From Aselliscus stoliczkanus (lineage: Eukaryota > Chordata > Mammalia > Chiroptera > Hipposideridae), in NCBI GenBank assembly GCA_033961575.1, contig CM066731.1, positions 77,397,501 through 77,461,500 of the forward strand: a stretch of 64,000 nucleotides of DNA, read 5' to 3'. The translations under genes and the position numbers were made by a program. Positions 22,928 through 33,748 of the stretch are shown here, piece after piece (the first letter of the stretch is position 1; each line of letters starts with the position of its first letter). The notes beneath the pieces are model-generated. The model was given only the letters and a program-made list of their open reading frames with translations. It was not told the origin of the DNA and did no database searches.

Positions 22928-23145
22928 TTAACTTATTCTTTCTGGTGCTGTCTGTGATTGAGAAATGCACTCTAGATAATTTATAAAATACCTTTCAACT
23001 CAAAGATTTCTTTAAGAAGAATTATTTAAAACCTCTCTATCACTGTGTTAGTTTCCAAGGACTGCCACAACAAAATACACAGATTGGGTGGTTTGGTTTA
23101 AACAACAGAGAATTATTTTCTCATAACTCTGGAGGTTGGAAGTCC
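22928..23145 (+). repeat. Local duplication, copy A
   Basis: This block recurs at 23596-23813 with scattered mismatches. It includes both ~115 bp of otherwise unassigned sequence and the start of the interspersed repeat at 23045. Confidence 0.88.
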
Positions 23146-23463
23146 AAGATCAAGGTGTTGGAATGCTGGGTTTCTCCAGAGGCCTCTCTTTGGTTGGCAG
23201 ATGGCCACCTTTTGGCTATGTCCTCAGATGATCTTTCCTTTATGTGTACATATAGTTGATGTCTTTCTGTGTGTCCAGTTTTCCTATTCTTATCTGGACA
23301 CTGGTCAGATTGGTTTAGGACCCACCCTGATGGCCTCATTTTACCTTAATCACCTCTTTAATGTCCGTATCTTCAAATACAGTCCGATTCTTAGATACTA
23401 GATGGTTAGTGTTCCAAACTATAAATCCTTGGGAAATATAGTACAATTCAGTCCATAATAGTC
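23045..23463 (+). mobile_element. Ancient interspersed repeat, near full length
   Basis: It starts "tgttagtttccaaggactgccacaacaaaata" and ends "acaattcagtccataat". The same repeat occurs at 23714-23815 (partial) and 55828-56208. It looks like a common ancient mammalian repeat of MaLR/LTR type, but the class is not certain from inspection. Confidence 0.6.
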
Positions 23464-23595
23464 ACTTGATTTTATTATTAGAGGACCACTTAAAGAGTTT
23501 GTATCAGCTATCTTCTGTGGAGGTGCAAAAATAATTTTCTTTCAACCTTTCTAAGTTATTTTTTTTTTCTGGATGGGTTACTAACATATTTATAA

Positions 23596-23813
23596 TTAAC
23601 TTATTCTTTCTAGTGCTATCTGTGATTGAGAAATGCTCTCTAGAGAATGTCTAAAATACCTTTCAACTCAGAGGTTTCTTTAAGAAGAATCATTTAAAGT
23701 CCCTCTATCACTGTGTTACTTTTCCAAGATTGCCACAACAAAATACCACAGCCTGGGTGGCTTGACTTAAACAACAGGGAATTATATTTCCTCACAGTTC
23801 TAAAGGCTACAAG
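23596..23813 (+). repeat. Local duplication, copy B
   Basis: Second copy of 22928-23145, offset by 668 bp. It breaks off where an antisense LTR-like element begins near 23830. Confidence 0.88.
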
Positions 23814-23829
23814 TGCAATATCAAAGTGT

Positions 23830-24345
23830 TAATTAACAGGAAACGTATTAACGGGAGAAAACGTCCAGAATTTATTATGGGTGTCCATGCAGAGGCACCA
23901 TAGAATATGAGACCCTAGCACACATTGGGCTGTTGAGGCTTATATGTCATTCTGGACAAAGGAGAGGCGGGCAGGGGTCTGGGATTTCAAAAGGAAAGCA
24001 GGCAACTCACAGGTAGATGACAGAAAGCAAACCTGTGGTAACCAAATTCTTGCTGGGCCACCCAGAAACAATGGGACACAGATGAGAGTCCAACAAACAG
24101 GCTCTGCCATGTTTCTCCTGGTCTACCTCACTTAATCCATACGTGATAAGGTGCATATGCTAAGGTGAATAGCTCCCTTCGTTTAGGCAGGCTTTTCTCT
24201 CTGAATTCCCTTAGAAAGGTAAGGGGGAAGGTCAAAGTTTCCTTCTGTGTCTTTTTTTTTTTTTTCTTAATAACCGGCTTGAGATCAATATCCCAAAAAT
24301 CATATTTTGGGGTGGCAAACCTGCTCCCCCAATATTGCCTTTGAA
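23830..24345 (-). mobile_element. ERVL/MLT2-like LTR, antisense
   Basis: On the minus strand it contains "gcaggtttgccaccccaaaatatg", an AATAAA near 23875, and the end "tttctcccgttaatacg" ... "gttaattaaca". A comparable plus-strand end lies near 40296 ("ttttctcctattaaactg"). Family naming is tentative. Confidence 0.45.
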
Positions 24346-25315
24346 ACTTTGAATAAGAAGTTTACAACCCAGAAACTAAGGTGGTAGATTGCTCCAAATT
24401 TCACTGACCCAATCACTTATTCCTGAGAATAAGTCTGTTAAGTTAAAACACTGGTCTCATTTCAGAAGGGGATGATGCAGTCTCCCAGATTAAGTTTATA
24501 TTATATAAGTAAGCAATCAGCTATTTAATAAGAGGCATTTCTACGGAAAGGAGATAAAAATAACAAAGGTGAATGATTAGAGCAAATTATTATAATCCAG
24601 TTTTTCAGCCTGGATTGCTGCTCACAGTGGAGAAGATTTCTAGATGTCAGGCTCAAAGTTTCTTTTGGTGGAATGAGGTGAAGCAGTGATAATGTGATGG
24701 GTTTTCTTGGTTTTCAGTTAGAATGTCCCTGGTAATGTCACTGAGTGTTTAGAAACACATTTTTTTTCCTTTACATTGCAAAAAATGCAAATATTGTGTA
24801 AACATAAGCTATTATCATAATTTCTCTGATGTTTCCATCATCTAGTTGCACTTGCAGGACTTGGGGAAAAGGGACAGTTTTAATTCTCAATGATTTCAAG
24901 TCAAAGGATGGTAGAAAATTGAAAATGTTGGTTCAGAAACATGCATCCAGAATTTGAGAAAACTAGAAGAATTCAGGATATAGTCCAGTTTACAGTTAAA
25001 TAACAAACACCTTAAAGAAATTAATAGGACTAGAATGTAATTTCCATAAATATGTATTATAGTTTATATTGAAGCACAATTATTCTCTCTAAAATCACCC
25101 TCATTTTTTAACCACAAATAGCCAAATTAAGCTAATTTATTTGCAAGTAAGTGTAGTTTTCAATAAACGTGTCCTATTTATCTGCATAAATATAAGAATA
25201 TCAATTGATCATGTAGGCGCTTTTAAATCTGCTTTGCTAGAATTTTTCATAAGGGATCTCCAGATCTCATTTTAAATAACTTATTTTTAATGCTTTTAAA
25301 AATTATTTATTTCTT
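24346..25315. other. Intronic sequence, nothing identified
   Basis: AT-rich, with no gene or clear element. Confidence 0.4.
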
Positions 25316-25350
25316 TTTTCAGTTACAGTTGGCATTCAATATTATTTTAT

Positions 25351-25523
25351 TTATTTATTTATTAAAGTTGCAGAAAAGGACAGTTTATTAGATGAAAAAT
25401 ATGTTTCAAAGAAACCAAAGTAGGCCTGAGCAGTAGTAGAGAATGGCTCACGGGCTATTATTAGAAAAGAAAGTACACTCCAAAGAGCTTGGAGCAGGCC
25501 AAGCAAAGGAAGTTCAAAAGGCC
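25351..25523 (-). mobile_element. Unidentified retro-insertion with 14-bp target duplications
   Basis: Flanked by perfect copies of caatattattttat (25337-25350 and 25524-25537). On the minus strand it ends AATAAACTGTCCTTTTCTGC, a few more bases, then an (AATA)n tail, so it was copied from a polyadenylated RNA. The body is not a SINE or L1 known to me; it could be a 3' UTR fragment or an LTR transcript. Confidence 0.85.
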
Positions 25524-25716
25524 CAATATTATTTTATATTAGTTTCAGGTGTACAGCATAGTGGTTAGACATTTATATGATATATGCAACAATCCCTCCA
25601 ATTAGTCTAGTACCCACCTGGCACCATACATAATTATTACAATATTATTGACTATATTCCATATGCTGTACTTTACATTGCTGTGACTATTTTGTGACTA
25701 CCAATTTGTACTTTTT

Positions 25717-25822
25717 TTTTTTTTTTTTTGAGGGCAGTGTCACTGGCCCTCACATGTGGGACCGAACCGGGGCCGCTGGCTTCCCAAGCCAGCGCTTAAC
25801 CAACCGCACCACTCGGCCGGCC
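25717..25822 (-). mobile_element. Family-1 SINE, antisense
   Basis: A T-run, "gagggcagtgtcactggccctcacatgtggga", and the end "ccactcggccggcc". A 15-bp target duplication (ccaatttgtactttt) lies at 25701-25715 and from 25823. Confidence 0.95.
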
Positions 25823-25930
25823 CCAATTTGTACTTTTTAATCCCTTCTCCTTTTCAACCAGCTCCCCAACCTCCCTCCTTCTGTTAAACATCAGTTTGTT
25901 CTTCGAATCTATGAGTCTGTTTCTGTTTTT

Positions 25931-27840
25931 TTGTTAATATATTTTGTTCTTAATAGCCTCTTGAGGCTAAAGGGTCAAGCCAAATAGTTGCCCTCAGACA
26001 TTGCCTGCAGTACATTTAGATTTGTGTCAATCCCTCTCTTCTCAAGTTTCCTAAAATATCCTGAAGTTCCTGTACCTGCCAGAAAATGACCTGCTTTACT
26101 CACCTGGGAAGGCTGCTGAGAATCCTGAGGTTAAGCAAGGTACCAGGCTGTTTTTCCAGGGGTTTCATTAGTTTTCATAAGTCAGTCTAGCTCTTTCAGA
26201 TTACCTGGTCATGTCTGAGTGTATGGATGGCTCTCTCAAACATGAAATTCCAGTCAAAGCCTCGTTAATATAATCAGCTTCCAATTGTGTCCTATTACAA
26301 AGACAGTAGATTCTTATTGAACTTATTCAAATGACCAGATTGCCAAGAAAATAGTACTCACTGAGTTTATAAATAATGGAGGGATCAAGTAGGGAGAAAA
26401 AGATAAATGGTTCAATTTGGCTTATGAAAAGTCTAATATATCCAATTGCTCTAAGTCACATGTAGTTTAAGGGAAACAAGTTTCCTTATATCTTAAGGAA
26501 AATAAAAGATTAAAAATTAATCAGCAATATTTTAAACAAAAAGTCATAAAAATGAGAATTATTCTCATCGGTTCATTTAGTCTCATGAAATTAATTCTTA
26601 TCTTCATATTTTGTTAGCAGTTTTATAAATCCAGGTTTTCCTTAGAGTTTAGCAAATCTTCATCCAGTTTAAAGGTATGATCTGAAAGTTTATCAGAAAC
26701 CTGTATTTAGAATAAGTCAGAGTCCTCTCAATGGAGCTTTCTAAGGATGATACATATTTATAAACACACCAGAGAAAAACAAGAACTGTTCATAAATGAC
26801 AAAAACTTTAAATAACATGGTTAGAGATCTGATTATGATGTAGTTGACAAATAAATTTGCTTTTCTCTATAACACACAATGTTTTAAGATAACAGCTAGA
26901 ATTGCAATTGAAAACATTCTATCAGGACATATCAGAATTTCAGAAAGTTCATATAATTTTGCAACACATATTAATAATGTTTACCCTAGAATAATATACA
27001 TACCCTAGAAGTTTTTGTCATTTTATTTTATAGTGCTTCTCATGCAATTTAATTTGGCAAATAAGTCTAATTAGTTTAATATCTCTCTTTTTATAAGAAG
27101 AGACCACAAATCTTGCGAGGTATTCCTGATCAAGAAAATACTGTATTTAAAATTTGAATTTTGAGAAGTTTGTAAAACATATCAAAAAGTTTGGACATTT
27201 GACAGATCATTATGAAACAATATTTAACCAAAGTGACAAAAAAAAAAAAAATCAAAGACAAATAATACAAGTTACATAACTGTTAATAAAACTGTAGTTC
27301 TGACTATTGAGAAGATTCAGTTTTCCTAAATATTCAAAGACCTGATTAAGACAACATAGAGCACAGAAAAGTATTTTTATAAAACACAGAATCTTTGCTT
27401 TCTAGGCAAAACAAACAAACAAACAAACAAACAAAAACAAAACAAAAAAAACTTTTTATAATCCTATTAGGAGCAGGCTAAACAGTACAGGAAAGTTTGT
27501 CCTTTTAACAGAGAAAGTGAGAACTAAACTCTAATTTTTCATCACCTTACTTTTGATGTTTAAATTCACTTAATTAAATTTATTTCAATCTTACTCATCT
27601 TGACCACACATGAAATTTTCTTTCTCAAGATCCGATTTCATGAACTTTCTACAACTTTCCTTTTAATTCCTTCACAAGTGCATTTCCATTCCTTATACCT
27701 TCTTTTAACAAAAATGTTAATTTCCTTTCATATTAATTAGAATTCTCAATCTTTGAAACCTTAATTTCTAGTAAAATCTAAAAAGTAACCAAATAACTTT
27801 CTTTAGACTGGCAAATTTATGAATATATTTCATAACATAC
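25931..27840. other. AT-rich intronic sequence
   Basis: No gene is recognised. A run of 14 A lies near 27240 and an (AAAC)n run at 27411-27450. Confidence 0.45.
27408..27450. repeat. (AAAC)n simple repeat
   Basis: Tandem aaac units grading into an A-rich run. Confidence 0.93.
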
Positions 27841-27850
27841 AGAAACATAG

Positions 27851-28006
27851 TTTTTTTTTTTGTGTGTGTGTGTGTGTGTGTGTTTTCTTTTTGGTTGTTG
27901 TTGTTTTTTTTGAGGGCAGTGTCACTGGCCCTCATATGTGGGACCCGAACTGGGGCCGCTGGCTTCCCAAGCCAGAACTTAACCACCGCACCACTCGGTG
28001 GGCCCT
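27851..28006 (-). mobile_element. Family-1 SINE, antisense, with (GT)n tail
   Basis: The 10-bp target duplication agaaacatag lies at 27841-27850 and 28007-28016. Between them are a T-run, (GT)n, another T-run and the antisense SINE ending "cactcggtgggccc". The GT microsatellite grew inside the SINE's A-tail. Confidence 0.93.
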
Positions 28007-28016
28007 AGAAACATAG

Positions 28017-28570
28017 GTTCTTAAACGGGCAAATATATTTCACCATTTTTAGAAATATATGCTTTCTCAATGAAGTGTATGATATATTCATTTGGCCCCC
28101 TTCACTATTACTGCCCCTTCTCCAAACCAAGCCAAAAGATAGGGATTGGCAGACCCATGAGGTTGTTAGGGACCCTGATTTTTCTATCACTCTGCTTGAC
28201 GACTCTTACTTTTTTGCTGCCACCCTGAGGGTACCAGAGGCTTATGGAAGTGTAGGTGTTATATCTACATTCAGAGCTGCAGAAGAGAGGAAAAGGGGAA
28301 GCCAAAAGTGTACCCCACACATATCTGAAAGGGAAGTGGGGACATGTGGTCACCCTATTAAACATATTGTTACCTCAAATAAATTGGAGTTCCTGTACCA
28401 AGAAAAGCAAGGGGGTTTGACTTTGATAGGTAACTAGGGATCTCTGCCAAATCTCTTTGAATATAAAGATCAGTATATGGGAGTTCTAATGTAAAAGGTG
28501 ATAGAATTTCTATTTCAGTGTCAAAGTAGGAAAACCCAGTTCTACCAGCTGCGTTATAACAACGCTGTAG
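28017..28570. other. Intronic sequence with opposed open frames
   Basis: Open frames at 28075-28437 (+, 120 codons) and 28108-28365 (-) overlap one another. Neither resembles a known family, and no splice or promoter support is visible. Confidence 0.4.
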
Positions 28571-28573
28571 ATT

Positions 28574-28674
28574 TGTGCTGTTCAATATGGCGGCACTATC
28601 CATATGTGGCTACTGAGCATTGACATGTGGCTAGACCAAATTAACATGTATTGTTAAGGTAAAAAAAAAAAAAT

Positions 28675-28712
<38 letters not shown>

Positions 28713-28815
28713 CACACAATTTTATATTGATTGCATGTTTAAATAATATTTGTATGTATTGAGTTAAAACACATATTCAAACTAAAATTAAATTAATGTC
28801 TTTCATTTTGCTTTT
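28574..28815 (+). mobile_element. Non-autonomous hAT-like DNA element with (TA)n expansion
   Basis: "gtgctgttcaatatggcggcactatccatatgtggctactgag" is the familiar end of an ancient hAT (Charlie-group) MITE. The middle has expanded to a TA repeat (28674-28712). The far end is too decayed to fix. Confidence 0.55.
28674..28712. repeat. (TA)n microsatellite
   Basis: About nineteen TA units with one G interruption. Confidence 0.95.
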
Positions 28816-28819
28816 TTAA

Positions 28820-29200
28820 AAAAAATTGAGGTATAATTGACATATACCATTATGTTAGTTACAGATATACAACATCATGATTCAACATTTGTATACATAG
28901 TGAAATGATCATAATAAGTCTAGTTAACATCTATCTTCATAAATTTTTTTTTTTGAGGGCAGTGTCATTGGCCCCCATATGTGGGACCCGAACTGGGGCT
29001 GCTGGCTTCCCAAGCCAGTACTTAACCACCATGCCACTCGGCTGGCCCACACTATCTTCATAATTTTTTGATGTGGTTACCAGAAAAATTTAAATTACGT
29101 ATGTGACTTACATTATATTTACATTACACAGTGTTTATCTAGATTATCTATCACCCTGGGTATACGTATTCCAGTTGCATCCTATATTTTTTAAAATTAT
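28820..29200 (-). mobile_element. LINE-1 3' end, antisense, split by a SINE
   Basis: "aaattgaggtataattgacatata", "ttagttacagatatacaacatcatgattcaac" and "aataagtctagttaacatct" are antisense L1 3' UTR text. A SINE (28942-29049) sits within it. Confidence 0.82.
28942..29049 (-). mobile_element. Family-1 SINE, antisense
   Basis: A T-run, "gagggcagtgtcattggcccccatatgtggga", and the end "cactcggctggccc". The target duplication "tatcttcataa" is on both sides. Confidence 0.93.
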
Positions 29201-29753
29201 TTTTGTTAAGAAAACATTTTAATGTTTATTTGGAGGTAACAGCAGGAATCATAATTAAATATGTTTCTTCCCATTTCATCAATTATTATGGATGAAATTG
29301 AGATGCTGACATTTGTAACATACTTATTACTGAACTATATATTTGCTTAACTTTCCAGGCCAGTTGGTGTTACTGACCCTTCATATGCATTTGTTACTTT
29401 TCCAGGTTTCATTGAAGAACCAAGAAACCCACATTATGTTTTCAGGTCTAAGAACAATTGTTCCTCAGTAAAGTGAATTTAGTCTAAAAAAGCATGATAC
29501 GAGTGTGTGTAGGGTGAATAGTTGCTTTTTGCGTGGGACAAGCAAAATAGTTTAGAGAAGAAAGTTTACTGCAAAGGAAAAAGTAAATTCATGTTCGCCC
29601 ATGCGCATCCTCCTTTGGCCTTACTGCTCTAATCACTTGTTACCTTTGCCTTGAATAGAATGGACACATGACTAATGATTGCAATAGAGGTGACAAGCAA
29701 TTCTGAAATTACTCAGAAGTGGAAAACATTTGAGAAACATCATATGTAGCTGG
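29201..29753. other. Intronic sequence, nothing identified
   Basis: No gene or element recognised. Confidence 0.4.
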
Positions 29754-30252
29754 GTATAATGCACATTTTTTTGGCTCAAATTTGTGAGGGAAAATTAAGG
29801 ATGCACATTATACATGGGTAGTAATAATTCCTTATCTATATAAATGTTTTTAATTATTTCATTTATGCTTATGAGTTAAAAGTGTAACTCTAGAAATCAA
29901 TAATGATATCTATATGCAACATAGTACCCTGGAATATGATAATTGGTTTTGTTGAATTTATGACGAACTTGCAACGAAAAGGAGTTCTTGGCCTTCTATG
30001 ATGCGTAAATATCGTAAATTTGTTACTGGTACATAAAATTTCTTGTACAGTACCTTGTATATATTCTTGTGCTTTGTAATTATTTGTCATATAAAATTTC
30101 TCGTACCATAATATGTTTAAAAATTCTAAAATTCCTTTATAATACCAAAAATGTACCGAAATGTAAACAAATAGAAATTTGAATTAAAAATTAAAACAAA
30201 TTTTTTTTTTCCCCTGAAAATTTGGGCCAAAAATGTGGGGAGCACATTATAC
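29754..30252. mobile_element. Non-autonomous DNA element with terminal inverted repeats
   Basis: The left end reads GTATAATGCACAT...TTTGGCTCAAATTT. The right end, reverse-complemented, reads GTATAATGTGCTCCCCACA...TTTTTGGCCCAAATTTT. The ends are therefore inverted copies of about 40 bases, with mismatches and a small gap. The left end also holds an internal inverted copy at 29801-29813 (atgcacattatac), giving a hairpin-like terminus. The interior has no transposase frame. The superfamily is not certain and no target duplication could be fixed. Confidence 0.65.
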
Positions 30253-31640
30253 ATGACAAAATATGATAGCAATCATTGGGTTTCATACCCAGTGCTTCTA
30301 TCTCCACTTGGATTAAGTGCTATTATTTCTTCCTTTCAATAATCCACACTAATGCCCTTGATAGCAATTACTAATCCTGAATATCGTTGTCTGGAAAACT
30401 TTCAAATAAAATGCTTAGAAAACTATTTCACTGAAACTACTATTATAAAAGTTATCCTTTTTCATTTTAAATACATTAGAAATAGAGAAAAAAATATGTA
30501 AATAAAATCAATATAATTCTGCTACCCAAAGAAAGCTGATATTTAGTAAATTAGCCTCTGTTCTATACCTCTCTATGGAGTTTTATTTTATCTGATTTAT
30601 GCATGCAAATTTGTATTCTATTTACCTCATTTGGTACATTATAAACAATTTTTATGTTTACCATAAACATTGCTATCAGTGACAGCAAAATAGTGTGTCA
30701 TAGAGATTCATAATTAATTACTCCTTTAATTTTAGACCCAGGTTTGCATTGTTATAAATAATAGTACTTATTGTATAAATCGTAGTCTAATTTCAGATTA
30801 TTTACTGAAAATAGATTTCTAGAAGTGAAAGTAAAGTGCCAAACAGTATTATTAATATTCTTATGCTTCTTGACTTGTATTTCCAAGTAGCTTTGCACAT
30901 ATTTGGTACAGATATGAAAGAGTGTTCAGAATAGAGTTATAACTTTACCCTGTGCCTTAAAACTAAGAGTTGATCAGTTGAATCATGGGTCTATTTTTCA
31001 TTCCCTTTCACATCCCAACTCCCAAAGACCTCATCTGCATTTTGCTTCCAGGTAAAAGGAACTGCTCTTTGCAAAAGCCAAAACTTAGATCAGAGTGTTC
31101 ATCTTTGATGTAAAGGGAATAAGCATAATATACAGGGTCAGAAACAGAGGCACACATGGACAGGAAGCCAAAACTGAACTCACAACCACCGGGTGGAACC
31201 TGGGAGATAGGCGAGGGAGAGGCAAAGTCTGGAAGCCGTGTCTGAGGCCAGAGGTAATATGCGGCTCTCAATGGATCCCTATTCATTGGTGCCTGTAGGC
31301 AGGCAGCTCTTTGGAGGCTAGAGGAGAGAGCCATATGTGGAACCACATGCTAGCCTGCCCCTGCTCGTTGGCATTCCTTCCCACTTAAAGACGTTTCTCT
31401 TCTGGGTATCCCTTCAAATAATCCCAAGTATCATTATCTCTATTTTTGAGGTCTCCTTTAGCAGAAACACAGTGTTGCCTATATAGGTGAATGCCAAGCA
31501 TCTAGTCTCCCTAAAGTTTCAAAAATGCAACCTGTTTTCTCACCCCTCCACCCCAATTCTGCTCCTAGCCCCACTCTTTCCTACTTATCCTCCCAAGCTC
31601 AAATCAGAAAACACTTCACAAACCCCTGTTACATGTTATC
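30253..31640. other. Intronic sequence with ancient retroelement trace
   Basis: About 30440-30900 matches the ancient repeat also present near 7745 and 21985 ("aatagatttctagaagtgaaagtaaagtgcc" end). Overlapping frames on both strands at 31008-31346 carry no similarity known to me. Confidence 0.4.
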
Positions 31641-31659
31641 TCAGCATCACAGATTTCTC

Positions 31660-31835
31660 TCCCATGGCACTTAATCACAGTTGTGATGACATGGCCCATG
31701 GCCCCCATCCCCATGAGATGCAAACTCCAGGTTGGCAAGGGTTCAGCCTGGGCTGCATACTTGCTACAAGGACTGAGCTTGGCATATATGAACTGCCTAA
31801 TAACTATCTCTTGAATAAATAAATACAAGAATAAA
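31660..31835 (+). mobile_element. MIR/L2-like 3' end
   Basis: "gatgcaaactccaggttggcaagggttcagcc" ... "gagcttggcatatatgaactgcctaataactatctcttgaataaataaat" follows the pattern shared by L2 and MIR 3' ends. Confidence 0.55.
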
Positions 31836-32604
31836 GGAGCGTATCTTCCTCCAAATATTAAACACACACACAAATCCTTTTATTTGATCCCCTCCTTTCC
31901 CCGAGTTTGGGAATTGGGAAGATAACTTTCACTCATAGGGAAGGTTTTCCCCTCCCTTTGCTGACAGCATGCCAGTCAGTTCTGGTAGCCTTCAGACAAA
32001 TCAAATTAGAAATGGTCATACTCATTTGGAAAATCAAGAACTGGCTTCGAAACCTTTCCCCACAAATAAGATTGAATCAAAATCATTTTCCCCCAGATTA
32101 TAAATGCTCCATTGGCTTTGTTTTGTGCCTCATGATTGAAACTCAGCTTTGCACTGCTAGCTTTATTTTTCACTCACCAGGGTCTTGTGATCTCTGGATG
32201 ATGATTAAAAACAAAATAAACACCCACAATGAAAATGCTTTGTAAATAACAGCTTATCACAGTGATGTAACTCTTGGAAATGTCACATTTAGGAAATTCG
32301 AAAACCAGTGGAGGCAAGCAGAACTTCAAGCTTGGTATGCTGTATTCCTTTGAGGTCTTAAAATGTGCCATATCTGACTTACCATCTCCACTCAGGACTC
32401 AAGGAAGGGATGCATGGGGACTTGGCTGGGTAGCATTTGAGGAGTACTGGGGATATAGGCTGGATACCCACCATCCACCTTCCCCACCAACCTATCAGTC
32501 CCTTACTCTAGCTGCTGGCTTTGTCCCCAGGCTGGATTCAAACTAATTCTACCTTTGGTCAAGGTCTATTCTCAACCTATCCTCAGTGTTGATCAAACAC
32601 AAAA
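31836..32604. other. Intronic sequence, nothing identified
   Basis: No gene. Overlapping short frames on both strands have no recognised similarity. Confidence 0.4.
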
Positions 32605-32616
32605 AGTGTCTGGAGG

Positions 32617-32720
32617 GGCCGGCCCAGTGGCACGGTGGTTAAGTGCTGGCTGGGGAAGCCAGCAGCCCCAGTTCAGGTCCCACATGTGAAGGCCAATGAC
32701 ACTGCCCTCAAAATAAAATA
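32617..32720 (+). mobile_element. Family-1 SINE, sense
   Basis: GGGGCCGGCCCAGTGGCACG, GGTTAAGTGCTGGCT, CAGTTCAGGTCCC and "gaaggccaatgacactgccctcaaaataaaat". Imperfect target duplications aagtgtctggagg and aagtttctggagg flank it. Confidence 0.93.
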
Positions 32721-33202
32721 GAAAGTTTCTGGAGGCTTTGCCAGAAATAAATGATAAAGAAGTATTCAAGGATCTTAGGGCTTGCAAACTGGAAACACAA
32801 CTAGGCAAGACCCAGAGTGTTCCAAAAAAAAGAAAAACTCTGAGGGGTCTCATTGTAAAAAATACATTCTTGAGAAGAATCAGTCCTGCATTGTTAGCCA
32901 TAGGATTGGTCCAAGGTGCTGATCTTCTAGATGACCTATGGTCTGGGTAATAGATGTCAGGTGGACTGGACATGTAAACATTCTTTCCCTAGTCCTTCAG
33001 GAGGTAATCATGGTGTTATCTGGAGGTTTTATGTATATCCAGGCATTGAAGCCAGACTAGGAAATTCAAAAATTTAAGTTTCCAGGCTAGTTAAAAGAAT
33101 TGAATTGTCTCTTCATGTCTCAATCTATTTGATTTTAGTAATATAGCAGGTCAACTATAGTGACTTCATTATATTTCTTCATTCTTTACTATTTATCTGC
33201 GA
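32721..33202. other. Intronic sequence, nothing identified
   Basis: The plus frame 32738-32950 (70 codons) is of unknown origin and probably chance. Confidence 0.4.
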
Positions 33203-33748
33203 GTTCTGACAATTAAGTTCATGAACTTGTTGCAACAAATTCATTATGAATTTGTACCAATTGGACAAACAGTTAACCAAGTTTACTGTTTGGAACTGCT
33301 GAAAAGGCTGTGTGAAAAACTTAGATGAAAAACTTAGATGAAAAACTTGAACTTTATGCCAACAATTTATGGCTTATATCACGATAATACATCCGCTCAC
33401 ATGTCACTGTCTGTGAGGAAATTTTAGCCAGTAAATAAATAACTGTATTGGAACACCCTCCTCACTCACCTGATCTAGCCCGCAGTGACTTCTTTCTTTA
33501 CCCAAAGATCAAGGAAATATTGAAAGGAAGACATTTTGATGACATTCAGGACATTAAGGGTAATACGATGACAGCTCTGATGGCCATTCCAGAAAAAGAA
33601 TTCTAAAATTGCTTTGAAGGGTGAACTAGGCACTGGCATGGTGCATAGCTTCCTAAGGGGAGTACCTTGGAGGTGACCATAATGATATTCAGCAATGAAA
33701 TATGTAGTGCTTTTTCTAGAATGAATTCACTGACTTAATTGTCAGACA
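33203..33748 (+). pseudogene. Mariner (Tc1/mariner) transposon remnant with transposase fragment
   Basis: The ends are inverted copies: tctgacaattaagt at 33205-33218 and its complement at 33733-33746. Between them, broken plus-strand frames read mariner transposase text: TVNQVYCLELLKRLCEKL, then YHDNTSAHMS (second catalytic Asp, 33383-33385), then HSPDLARSDFF (third catalytic Asp, 33472-33474), PKIKEILKGRHFDD and CFEGW. The N-terminal DNA-binding half and first Asp are missing, stops and frameshifts interrupt the rest, and the two Asp codons are too close for the normal DD34D spacing. The copy is about 550 bp, against roughly 1.3 kb for a full element. A 13-14 bp unit (agatgaaaaactt) is tandemly repeated near 33323-33350. 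Confidence 0.9.

Larger units (their letters stand above)
25316..25930 (-). mobile_element. LINE-1 3' end, antisense, host of two later insertions
   Basis: The antisense L1 3' UTR text "ttagtttcaggtgtacagcatagtggttagacatttat" and "ccctccaattagtctagtacccacctggcaccatacataattattac" is recognisable. It is interrupted by a 173-bp retro-insertion (25351-25523) and a SINE (25717-25822). Confidence 0.85.

Noticed and set aside
27408..27450. Direct-repeat array (CRISPR-like)
   Set aside because: It is an (AAAC)n simple repeat without spacers in a mammalian intron. No CRISPR array exists in the window.
28075..28437. 120-codon plus-strand frame
   Set aside because: Overlapping open frame on the opposite strand, no recognised domain and no regulatory context.
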